Shown piece by piece: positions 41,199-48,715 of a DNA stretch of 48,715 nt (position 1 is the stretch's first letter; every line of letters begins with the position of its first letter). Position numbers and translations under genes: made by a program. The DNA is from Clostridium sp. CAG:411 (lineage in GTDB: Bacteria > Bacillota > Clostridia > Lachnospirales > Lachnospiraceae), in the NCBI GenBank assembly GCA_000437275.1, contig FR899732.1, forward strand, positions 50,405 to 99,119, in the 5' to 3' direction. The notes beneath the pieces were generated by a model, which saw only the letters and a program-made list of their open reading frames with translations, was not told the DNA's origin and ran no database searches.

Positions 41199-42329
41199 AT
41201 GATAGAAAATAAAAAGCAACTGGGACAAAAGCAGGAAGAAACAAAGGAAGAACAGTTATTTCGTCTGCCTAAAAATATCAGACAGGTAGGGCAGGGAGAA
41301 CAGAACTTTGCAGTTTACATAGAGGACTATGTTATGTCCTTTGTACATTATATTGGAAAATGCAGCACAGAAGAAATGCGGATGGCAGTATTACTTGGAG
41401 AAAGTCGCGTTTGGGAAGAAAAAAGATGTGTGTTTATTTATGGAGCTGTTATGATAGAAAAAGTGGACTTTGAAACAAAAGGGTGCTTTTCAAAAGAAAT
41501 ATGGGAAAAAATATACCGGGAAATAGAAGAAAACTTTAAAAATAAACAAATTGTAGGCTGGATGGTTACAAAGGCAGGAATAAATATGGAGCCAAGTAAA
41601 CAACTGGAAAAATTGCATTTGGAAAACTTTTCGGGAAAAGATAAGGTGCTGTTACTCTATGATACTCTGGAGAGAGAGGAGAAGTTTTTTATATATCAGG
41701 GGAAACGATTTAATGAATTAGAAGGGTATTGCATTTATTATGATAAAAATCAGGATATGCAGGAGTATATGTTAAAGAAAAAAGGAAAAGTAGAAAAAGA
41801 ACAGGTGTCCGATCATGCAGTGCAGGAGATGAAAAAACGCATTGGAGAGATGGAGACAAGACAAAAAAAGCAAAGCAAAAAAAAGAGAATGGGAATTAAT
41901 ATTGCAGTGATAGCTGGAGTTGCTATATGCGGGGTTGCATTACAGCAAAAAGGAGTACAAAAACAATTTTCCAAAACCATAGAAACTTTTAAAGAAGAAA
42001 ATGAAAATGCTTCCATGGAAATGCATACACCAACGGTTACGGAGGAGGCGGTAATAGAAGAACAATCCAATACGACAGAAGCAGAGGAACACATAGACCA
42101 GCCAGAGGCATCGGAGGATGAAAAAAATTCTGTATCAGATACGACAGAAACAATGGAAAACATACATAATGGAGCACAGTATTATACGATACAACCGGGA
42201 GACACGTTGGTAAGTATCTGCATGAAGGAATTTTCTTCCTTAGAAAAAATGGATGAAATTATGCGGTTAAATCAAATACAGGATAAAAATAAAATTGTGG
42301 CAGGACAGAGATTGAAATTGTATGAATAA
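41199..42329 (+). CDS. Membrane protein with a degenerate MPN/JAMM-like domain and an extracellular LysM domain
   Basis: A 376-residue protein. The cytoplasmic N-terminal domain (about 35-183) reads like an MPN (JAMM) fold: MAVLLGESR, then KNKQIVGWMVTKAGINMEPS, ENF, then KVLLLYDTLERE. In JAMM peptidases the matching segment is VGWYHxHPG-x-x-x-S-x-x-D; here the two zinc His are replaced by Val123 and Lys125, and the Asp is also lost, so peptidase activity is not expected. A basic segment, a transmembrane helix (about 231-248) and an acidic Thr/Glu-rich spacer follow. The C-terminal LysM domain (about 330-376; YTIQPGDTLVSICMKEF, IVAGQRLKLYE) binds peptidoglycan. The MPN reading is inference from motif shape. 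AGAAAGGAAGGG precedes the ATG. Confidence 0.7.
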   Translation: MIENKKQLGQKQEETKEEQLFRLPKNIRQVGQGEQNFAVYIEDYVMSFVHYIGKCSTEEMRMAVLLGESRVWEEKRCVFIYGAVMIEKVDFETKGCFSKEIWEKIYREIEENFKNKQIVGWMVTKAGINMEPSKQLEKLHLENFSGKDKVLLLYDTLEREEKFFIYQGKRFNELEGYCIYYDKNQDMQEYMLKKKGKVEKEQVSDHAVQEMKKRIGEMETRQKKQSKKKRMGINIAVIAGVAICGVALQQKGVQKQFSKTIETFKEENENASMEMHTPTVTEEAVIEEQSNTTEAEEHIDQPEASEDEKNSVSDTTETMENIHNGAQYYTIQPGDTLVSICMKEFSSLEKMDEIMRLNQIQDKNKIVAGQRLKLYE

Positions 42330-42413
42330 AGATACAACTAGGGTATCTGCAAAAATATTTTAAAATATAGTAGAGTGTTAAGGCAACATAGATTAGCAGG
42401 AAAACATGATGGC

Positions 42414-42442
42414 TTCACAATAGAAAAAAAATAGAGTATAAT
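42414..42442 (+). promoter_or_regulatory. Promoter of the DUF5711-like/cvpA pair
   Basis: TTCACA (42414-42419), a 17-base spacer and TATAAT (42437-42442) lie 55 bases before the next start. Confidence 0.7.
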
Positions 42443-42496
42443 GAAAGGAACAAAGTCTCTGAACCAATAAATAAAATAGAGACAGAAGAATATAGG

Positions 42497-43714
42497 ATGA
42501 AAGGAAAACAAAAACACATGGCAAGTTTATCAGAGCGCAGTGAACAAAAGAGATATGAAATGAAGCAAAAGCGAATAGGAAGAATAAAAAAAATAATTGT
42601 AATTGCCTGTGCAATTGCAGTAGTCGCAGGTGTACTTTTTTATGTGTTTTTTCAGATGAATAGAACGTATAGCGGTTATGCAACAACGGAATCGGCAAAA
42701 CGGGTAGACAGCAGCGCGCAATATATGGCATATGGCGGAAAACTCATAAAATACAGTAAAGATGGCGCTTCAGGAATGAAGTTGAATGGAGAAATATTGT
42801 GGAATGGAAGTTATGAATTTAAAAATCCTTATGCCGTTGCCTGCGGAGATTATGTGGCAGTAGCAGATATTGGAGAAAAAGATATATGCGTATTTAACGG
42901 GAAAGATAATGGAACAACACTTTCCATGCCTGCTAGTATTGAACAGGTAGCAGTTGCAAAACAGGGTGTAGTAGCAGCAATATTAGAGGACAATGATACT
43001 GCAAAAATAAATATATACAATCCATATGATGCGACAGAACAATTAAAAGTATCCATATCTACCAGCACAGATAAAGACGGATACCCAGTTGCAATCGGTT
43101 TGTCTGAAGATGGACAAAGGCTTGTGACCAGCTATATCAATATTGCAGGTGGCGTAGTGGAAAGCAGTTTGAATTTTTATAACTTTGACTCTGATGCAAA
43201 GGGCAAAACAGATCGTATTGTTGGCTCACGCCCTTTAGATCAGGAAATTGTAGCAGACATTCAATTTTTAGATAATAGTACAATCTGTGCCTTTACAGAA
43301 CAGGGATTTCATTTATATTCTATGCAGGGAACACCAAAAGATATAGCTACGGTTTCCGTAGAACAGAAAATAAAAAGCGTATGTTACAACTCTAAATACA
43401 TAACATTAGTAACAGAAAATGGAGATAACACAGAGAATCCATATATCGTACTTGTTTATAATACGAAGGGGAAAAATGTATTAAAAAAAGAAATCGCTTA
43501 TGACTTTGACAAGATTGAGATGGGAAAAGATGAAGTAATCATGTATTCAGCCACAACCTGTCACATTTTGCGTGTAAGAGGCAGTGAAAAATTAGACTGT
43601 CAATTTGAAACAGGGGTATCCTATTTCTTCCCAATACCAGATTCGGAAAAATATATTTTGATTGATAACGAAGAAATAAAGCAAGTGCATTTAAACGGAA
43701 GAAAAGAGGGATGA
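42497..43714 (+). CDS. DUF5711-like membrane-anchored beta-propeller protein
   Basis: A 405-residue protein with a basic cytoplasmic segment, one transmembrane helix (IIVIACAIAVVAGVLFYVFF, about 34-53) and an extracellular domain of repeated beta strands (for example YMAYGGKLIKYSKDG, YVAVADIGEKDICVFNGKDN, VVAAILEDNDTAKINIYNPYD, YILIDNEEIKQVHLNG) that look like a propeller of WD40/PQQ character. This matches proteins labelled DUF5711 in Lachnospiraceae; the function is unknown. Close pairing with CvpA (3 bases between them) and the upstream LysM gene suggests an envelope complex, by inference. Confidence 0.75.
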   Translation: MKGKQKHMASLSERSEQKRYEMKQKRIGRIKKIIVIACAIAVVAGVLFYVFFQMNRTYSGYATTESAKRVDSSAQYMAYGGKLIKYSKDGASGMKLNGEILWNGSYEFKNPYAVACGDYVAVADIGEKDICVFNGKDNGTTLSMPASIEQVAVAKQGVVAAILEDNDTAKINIYNPYDATEQLKVSISTSTDKDGYPVAIGLSEDGQRLVTSYINIAGGVVESSLNFYNFDSDAKGKTDRIVGSRPLDQEIVADIQFLDNSTICAFTEQGFHLYSMQGTPKDIATVSVEQKIKSVCYNSKYITLVTENGDNTENPYIVLVYNTKGKNVLKKEIAYDFDKIEMGKDEVIMYSATTCHILRVRGSEKLDCQFETGVSYFFPIPDSEKYILIDNEEIKQVHLNGRKEG

Positions 43715-43717
43715 TGA

Positions 43718-44458
43718 ATGAATTGGTTATTGATAGTAGTGTTACTATTGATTGTATTTCGGGTTTATAGAGGTTATAAAAAAGGTGCAATACATATGAT
43801 ATTATCCTTTTTGGCGTTAATTATCAGTGTATTGCTAACAGGTTTTCTTGGACCGGTAGTTAGCAGGCAATTATGTGAAAGTGAGATTGTATTGGGCTAT
43901 GTTTCCGATGCGGTAAATGAAAGTCTTGGGATTGAAGATGCAATGTTGGAAACCAAGAATCAAATTGCTGGTGCAGTAACAGGGCAAAAGATAGACCAGA
44001 GTCAACAACAGGAGGCAATAAACAAAATAGGTCTACCCTCAAGTATCAATGATACAATTATGAGTGGACTGCATGATACCATTTCCAATACAGGTACGAT
44101 TACTGCACATAAATTTGCAGTTTCCATCAGTGATGAATTAGCAAAGATTATCATAAGAGGAATTACCTATGTTGTAATTTTCTTAATTGCAAAAATTGGA
44201 CTACGCATTATAATTATGCTTTTTGGTATCATAGACAAATTGCCGGGAGTGGAGGATGCAAGTCAATTAGCTGGAGCTGGAATAGGAGCTATATCTGGAT
44301 TTATTATGGTATGGGTCGGATTTTTGTTTTTACTTGCATTGAGTAGCACAAACTTTGGAATAGAATGTTACCGATGTATCAATGAAAGTACATTTTTGAC
44401 TTTCCTATACAATAATAATTTGTTGTTGAAATGGATTTTATATTCGGTAAATGGATAA
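43718..44458 (+). CDS. cvpA: CvpA-family membrane protein
   Basis: A 246-residue integral membrane protein of the CvpA family, named for colicin V production and linked more widely to envelope homeostasis. The N-terminal helices (LLIVVLLLIVFRVYRGYKKG and MILSFLALIISVLLTGFLGP) contain the family RGYKKG turn. A soluble insert of about 90 residues separates them from the C-terminal helices (ITYVVIFLIAKIGLRIIIML and IGAISGFIMVWVGFLFLLAL). LPGVEDASQLAGAGIGAISG is the usual signature before the last helix. The start is 3 bases after the DUF5711-like stop. A strong terminator follows. Confidence 0.88.
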   Translation: MNWLLIVVLLLIVFRVYRGYKKGAIHMILSFLALIISVLLTGFLGPVVSRQLCESEIVLGYVSDAVNESLGIEDAMLETKNQIAGAVTGQKIDQSQQQEAINKIGLPSSINDTIMSGLHDTISNTGTITAHKFAVSISDELAKIIIRGITYVVIFLIAKIGLRIIIMLFGIIDKLPGVEDASQLAGAGIGAISGFIMVWVGFLFLLALSSTNFGIECYRCINESTFLTFLYNNNLLLKWILYSVNG

Positions 44459-44483
44459 ATATGTCAATAGTGAGAATTATAGA

Positions 44484-44534
44484 AAAATCTCTTAGGCAGG
44501 ACAAGTATTGTTTCCGGCCTAAGAGATTTTTTTT
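44484..44534. terminator. Bidirectional terminator between cvpA and the papain-family protease gene
   Basis: AAAATCTCTTAGGC (44484-44497) pairs with GCCTAAGAGATTTT (44517-44530), followed by TTTT. It separates two converging genes. Confidence 0.9.
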
Positions 44535-44554
44535 AAAAGATTTCTTGTATTCTG

Positions 44555-47500
44555 TTAATTTAAAGAAGATATCGTACCGTTGGATATTCCGTAGGTTCCT
44601 TGGTTAAGTGTATAGTTTGTTCCATTTTTAGAATCCCAAGTACCATTACCGTTATTAAAGCATACACGTACTTCTGTGGCATCTCCTAAATCTAAATCAA
44701 ATTTATAATTATATCCAATTTTTTCATCAGTCTTTTTCATTTCTATGCCTGGTACAGATGTCCAGCTTCCACCGGCTATACAATAATGTATAAATGCCTT
44801 ATTCCATGCACTGGATGCATTATAATAAACGATTGCATGATTTGATGCATTAGGATCTGTAATGGTGTATGTGGTTGTGTATTCCCCTACATCTCCACTA
44901 TTGTCCGTTGTCTTTATATGGATTTGATAGGTACCAGCTTCCGTAGGTGTCCAAGAAACAATATCATCAAAATTACTCATTAATTCTTCTACTTTTCCAG
45001 TGTTTTGATTTGTAATAGTCCAGTTACTATATAAACCATACTTATATACAAAGGCATTTTTTCGTAATGTTTTGAGATTGAGTTTTGTGCCAACTTTTTG
45101 TGGAGATTCCGCACTGGCTTCAATACCAGTAAGCTCGATGCATGGAAGACTATACTTTATTTCGTTTTTACAAGTTAATCCTTTTGCATCTGTAACTGTT
45201 ATCTCTATTGAATAATCTCCTCCGCGATAGGATGGTTGATATAGAAAAACATTATTATGAGTAGTTGTATGTGCTTCTCCTTCATTGGATACACTTTCTC
45301 CAGTTTGTGTATAAGTAGATTTTGTAATAGTTTTATATGTATATGGAGCGGTTCCTCCAATAATCTTTGCATTTACATAGTTACTATAAGATTTACCGGT
45401 ATAGTCTTCCAAAATTACCTTTAAAGAAGCTTGTGGGTCGTAATTATACCATGTTCCGCCGGATTTATTTCCCTTGTTTGCTTTGTAACAATTTTTTTCT
45501 CCAGTAGGTATTGTCAAATCTACAGTCTGTAAATCCCAGCTTTTATAGGTATTTTTGAATATAATGTTTGTATATTTACTTGGTATTTCTACTACATACA
45601 TGTCCTTGCTATTGTCTACCAAACTTGCAACATATTCTGTTGATACTTTATTTTCGTCCCATACATAAGCACAAACTTTATCCCATTTTGCATTGGAGTT
45701 ATCAAAATAGAGGGTGTGAGTAGTTGTGATTGGTGTAGCAGTTGGCTGTGTTGTTGCGGTAATAGTAGGTGTAGCAGTTGCGGGATTATCCAATCTAGTA
45801 ATAGTTTGATTTTTTATGCCCTGTACACCCTTTGAAACTGTATAATTGGAACCGTTTCTGCTATCCCAAGAACCATTACCGTTATTAAAGCAAACAGTGG
45901 CTTCTGTTTCAGTTCCTAAATCAATTACATATTTATATGTGTAACCATCCATGTCAGAAGCATTTTCCATTTTTACACCTGGCACACTTGTCCATTCACC
46001 GTTATTTACTTTGTAATGGATATACGCATCATTCCAGGAATTGTTATTGTAATATACGGTTGCCAAATTGCTGTCTTGTGGAAGAATGACATAATCCATA
46101 GAAACTTTTGCTTTTTGTCCGCAATAAGTAGTAACATCGTAAGTAATGGTATAGGTTCCAGGTTCGCTTGGTGTCCATTTTTGTGAGTACCCACCATCCC
46201 ACATTGCATTCAATTTCTTAGAAACGCCATCCTTTGTTACGGTAAAATTGTGTGCATTGTAGTTGTGGTATACTTCATTTTTTAATGTTGCATTAAAAGT
46301 AATAGAAGTACCTGCCTTTTGTGGTGAGGATAAATCAGAAGTAAAAGATGTGATTTTCATTCCTTCTACCACAAAGTTTTTAATAGTTCTTCTTAAGATG
46401 TTACCTGTGCCGGTATCTTTAACATCTACGAAAAATGTATGTGTTCCTACCGCTTCTGCATTGTAGTATACATAATCCCCTTCACCAGGAAGCATACTTG
46501 TAAAATAAGTGGAGTAGGTATTCTGGTCGCTGAAGCTTTCATCCTTGTTAAAATAGATTTCTTTCCCTTTAAAGATGGTTCCAAAACGATATTGATAGGT
46601 TCCACTTCCATTCTCACCTTCTGCACAAAGTTTAAGTTTATCAGCTATAGATGCGGGTGATTGCAAATTGCAAGTAAAGGATTTTACAGTAAAATCATCT
46701 GATTTTTCAAAGGTATAGGTAGCAGTAGTACCATCTATTTCTTTATTCAAATTAGAAGTGACGGAATAAATTATTTGACCATCTACTTTTATTTCTGCAG
46801 TCTTTAAAATAGCAGGGTTGCTATCTTTATTATTGTCCTTTAAAATAATAGACCATTTATAGTCTTTTAATTTCGATGGTGTAATATTTGAAATTACATT
46901 ATTCAAATCAATTACAATAGTACCGTCTGTTGCAGAAGTAGAACCATCCAATGCACATCTTCTTGTATTACACCAGCTATAATTAAAAGCAAATACATTG
47001 TATGTAAATTTCTTCCCATTGGCATCCTCTGCTTGTAAAGTTATCCTATCTTGATCTCGGCGGGCTGTATTTAGTGTAATTGTCATGCTAGCACCAGAGG
47101 TATTTGTTTTTACGTCATTTAACACAGACATAGAGTAAAATACTTGTCTTCGGTTGCTGCTGGAGTCCATTGCTTGCGATACGCTGTTTAGTGCATCATA
47201 ACTGACCCACAAAAATCCGTTATTTTCATTTGATTGGTATGTTCCCCAAGAGTTTGCAATTTTAAATGCACCTTTCTCTGCCTCTTGTACCTTTCCATCT
47301 TTATTCAAATCAACCCAGATAGAATCGTCATATCCGACAATGGTCATACGGTGGCTGCTAGATTTATATAATGACTCTGTGCAAATATATTCACCGGCGT
47401 GAGAAGAACCTTCTGGTATTTTTGTACGGGTCCAGTTAAAATAAGTTGTATAGGTAATTAGTTTACCTTGTGACAGGTAGGATTTCATCTCGTTTAGGTC

Positions 47501-48220
47501 TGAATCCTTTGGTGAAGTAATCGTTTTGGGATTAGCAATTGGAATAGAGCTATTAGCACGATTATTCATAGCATCCTGCCATAATTTTTCTTCTGGATAC
47601 CAGCTTAGACACTTTGCATCAGAACTGGCAAATGGGGTATCTGTAAAGTAAGCAGTTCCTGTTTCGGTAAGTGATTGAATACAATCACCATAAGAGGAAC
47701 CAGAGGAACCGATTTTTATCTGGTCGTAAATAAATGCTGGTGACATTATATTTTCGTCGGTTGCTGGAATTCCTAAAGATTTGCATCTTTCATAAGTAAA
47801 ATTGTAATATACTTCTGCCCAACAGGTACAAGAACCGATACTTCCCTGTGAACGAATCTTGGGGAAGTATGGTGATTGGCTATTATCTGTACTGGAAGGT
47901 AAATTAGCATTTACATTGATGGAAGGTGTTATATCATCATCAAATACATCGCATACTTCGTTTGCTTCCTCAACAGTAGTCCATATCGGTGTTAAATCAC
48001 CTTCACATCCCTGCTCTTCCTGTGCTGTTTCGGGGTTACTTGCCTCTGTTACAGCACCTTGATTGGTTTGTTTTGTTACGCTGCTTTGTTTGTTTGTGCT
48101 TGTTACAGCAGCTTTTGCATTAAACGCATATCCTTGAAATGATGTCGCTATCATAGAAGTGGCTATCATAATAGAAAAAATACGTTTTTTCACACTTTTG
48201 CTCCAACTTTTTTGTTTCAT
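44555..48220 (-). CDS. Secreted papain-family (C1) cysteine protease with starch-binding modules
   Basis: A 1221-residue exported protein. Signal peptide about 1-38. The C1 peptidase domain (about 115-370) has Q125 and C131 in RSQGSIGSCTCWA, H290 in SSHRMTIVGYDD and N323 in IANSWGT. Between His and Asn a perfect 12-residue EF-hand-type loop (D304 to E315: DLNKDGKVQEAE) should bind calcium. Then follow beta domains (371-715), a CBM25-like module (719-810), a TATPTI-type linker, a CBM26-like module (834-928), further beta domains (930-1125) and a terminal CBM25-like module (1128-1221; YYNASSAWNKAFIHY, VCFNNGNGTWDSKNG). The starch-binding modules match those of the non-catalytic protein at 6592-7914. 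It probably digests proteins on starch granules. AAGGAG precedes the ATG on the minus strand. Confidence 0.88.
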   Translation of the reverse strand: MKQKSWSKSVKKRIFSIMIATSMIATSFQGYAFNAKAAVTSTNKQSSVTKQTNQGAVTEASNPETAQEEQGCEGDLTPIWTTVEEANEVCDVFDDDITPSINVNANLPSSTDNSQSPYFPKIRSQGSIGSCTCWAEVYYNFTYERCKSLGIPATDENIMSPAFIYDQIKIGSSGSSYGDCIQSLTETGTAYFTDTPFASSDAKCLSWYPEEKLWQDAMNNRANSSIPIANPKTITSPKDSDLNEMKSYLSQGKLITYTTYFNWTRTKIPEGSSHAGEYICTESLYKSSSHRMTIVGYDDSIWVDLNKDGKVQEAEKGAFKIANSWGTYQSNENNGFLWVSYDALNSVSQAMDSSSNRRQVFYSMSVLNDVKTNTSGASMTITLNTARRDQDRITLQAEDANGKKFTYNVFAFNYSWCNTRRCALDGSTSATDGTIVIDLNNVISNITPSKLKDYKWSIILKDNNKDSNPAILKTAEIKVDGQIIYSVTSNLNKEIDGTTATYTFEKSDDFTVKSFTCNLQSPASIADKLKLCAEGENGSGTYQYRFGTIFKGKEIYFNKDESFSDQNTYSTYFTSMLPGEGDYVYYNAEAVGTHTFFVDVKDTGTGNILRRTIKNFVVEGMKITSFTSDLSSPQKAGTSITFNATLKNEVYHNYNAHNFTVTKDGVSKKLNAMWDGGYSQKWTPSEPGTYTITYDVTTYCGQKAKVSMDYVILPQDSNLATVYYNNNSWNDAYIHYKVNNGEWTSVPGVKMENASDMDGYTYKYVIDLGTETEATVCFNNGNGSWDSRNGSNYTVSKGVQGIKNQTITRLDNPATATPTITATTQPTATPITTTHTLYFDNSNAKWDKVCAYVWDENKVSTEYVASLVDNSKDMYVVEIPSKYTNIIFKNTYKSWDLQTVDLTIPTGEKNCYKANKGNKSGGTWYNYDPQASLKVILEDYTGKSYSNYVNAKIIGGTAPYTYKTITKSTYTQTGESVSNEGEAHTTTHNNVFLYQPSYRGGDYSIEITVTDAKGLTCKNEIKYSLPCIELTGIEASAESPQKVGTKLNLKTLRKNAFVYKYGLYSNWTITNQNTGKVEELMSNFDDIVSWTPTEAGTYQIHIKTTDNSGDVGEYTTTYTITDPNASNHAIVYYNASSAWNKAFIHYCIAGGSWTSVPGIEMKKTDEKIGYNYKFDLDLGDATEVRVCFNNGNGTWDSKNGTNYTLNQGTYGISNGTISSLN

Positions 48221-48666
48221 TAAGTGCTCCTTTCTACATTGCTACTCATCATTTTTGAACATTAAAATTAGTAATTTTCAAAAATTTTATTAGGTGCCTT
48301 GTGTATACTAGTTTTAATGTTACAAAATTGTGAATTTTTTGTGACGCTTTTTATTATATTCTTAACTATGCACCTTTTTCAAGTAAAAAAGTAAAAAATA
48401 TCCAAATTTGTAAATAAGTATCTAAAAACAGGCATTGGGGAGGAGGTCATTTTGTGGTTTTGACAAAAAACAAATATTAAATGCAAATATGTTTCAATTT
48501 CGGCTTTTGATTACTCTTTTTATTTTTCGCAAAAGAGCAAGATAGTTTCTTGTATTTTCGGTTATAAATGAGCTGTATAATTAGAAGTGTTTTAGTTTCT
48601 TCCCAATTAATGAAAATGGGTTACTTCATTTATTTTAAAAAAAATAAAAAAAATTAAAAAAAAGTG
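48221..48666. other. AT-rich intergenic region without a gene
   Basis: Between the protease start and the promoter at the window end lie 446 AT-rich bases. No ORF with a ribosome site, no strong hairpin and no repeat is seen. It should hold the promoter of the minus-strand protease gene, but no good -35 and -10 pair was found; GTATAC near 48303-48308 is the only -10-like site. Confidence 0.5.
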
Positions 48667-48695
48667 TTGACTTTAGGAAAACGAAATGCTATACT
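48667..48695 (+). promoter_or_regulatory. Strong promoter at the right edge, of an unknown transcript
   Basis: TTGACT (48667-48672), a 17-base spacer and TATACT (48690-48695) predict a start near 48702. The transcript would begin AAGTCGCTTGGGGGTG-like and leaves the window after about 14 bases. A strong promoter with a G-rich start and no ribosome site would suit a stable RNA, but this cannot be decided here. Confidence 0.55.
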
Positions 48696-48715
48696 AAACA
48701 AGTCGCTTGGGGGTG

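Overview
The window looks like a chromosomal segment of a low-GC, spore-forming, starch-using member of the Clostridia, most likely a gut Lachnospiraceae. The grounds are a cotJABC spore-coat operon and a SleB/CwlJ-type cell-wall hydrolase, a PPi-dependent phosphofructokinase, an archaeal-type aspartate-semialdehyde dehydrogenase, a DUF6465 protein, Thr/Pro-linked secreted proteins with LRR_5 or starch-binding modules, and AT-rich intergenic DNA. This placement is an inference from gene content; no rRNA or other taxonomic marker is present.

Layout. 0-5 kb: the 3' end of a tRNA-dihydrouridine synthase gene, pfp, and a secreted protein with two complete nitrilase domains. 5-8 kb: asd and a secreted protein made only of starch-binding and beta modules. 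8-12 kb: cotJABC, an unassigned structured RNA with its own terminator, and amt-PII behind a hairpin leader. 12.1-15.8 kb: a compact unit bounded by terminators, with a small secreted protein, two unusual membrane proteins, a BcrA-like ABC ATPase and an exported protein. This is the best candidate here for an undescribed system, perhaps a secreted effector with its transporter or immunity genes. 15.8-19.5 kb: a minus-strand AP2/HNH-like protein, a cell-wall hydrolase, a pair of 90-bp repeats and coaBC. 19.5-22.4 kb: a divergent AgrC/AgrA-like sensor and regulator with no agrBD beside them. 22.5-27.6 kb: DUF6465, murG, a TSCPD protein, a histidine phosphatase, mtnN, a coiled-coil membrane protein and a 57-residue ORF. 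27.7-34.4 kb: an operon of S8 protease, MoxR ATPase, DUF58 and transglutaminase genes. 34.6-44.5 kb: transketolase, an OmpR-type two-component system, a class A PBP, an MPN-like/LysM membrane protein, a DUF5711-like protein and CvpA. 44.5-48.2 kb: a large minus-strand secreted papain-family protease carrying starch-binding modules. The window ends just inside a new transcript.

How the genes fit together. Cell-envelope and secretion functions dominate: PBP1, MurG, LysM, CvpA, the wall hydrolase, MoxR/DUF58/transglutaminase, and four large secreted proteins. Two of the secreted proteins, one at each end, share the same CBM25-like and CBM26-like starch-binding modules. One is non-catalytic and one is a protease, which suggests extracellular work on protein-coated starch. 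Several promoters with near-consensus -35 and -10 boxes are followed within tens of bases by an intrinsic terminator ahead of a gene, which suggests leader attenuation or short RNAs. All functions are inferred from sequence reading alone; no database search was run.
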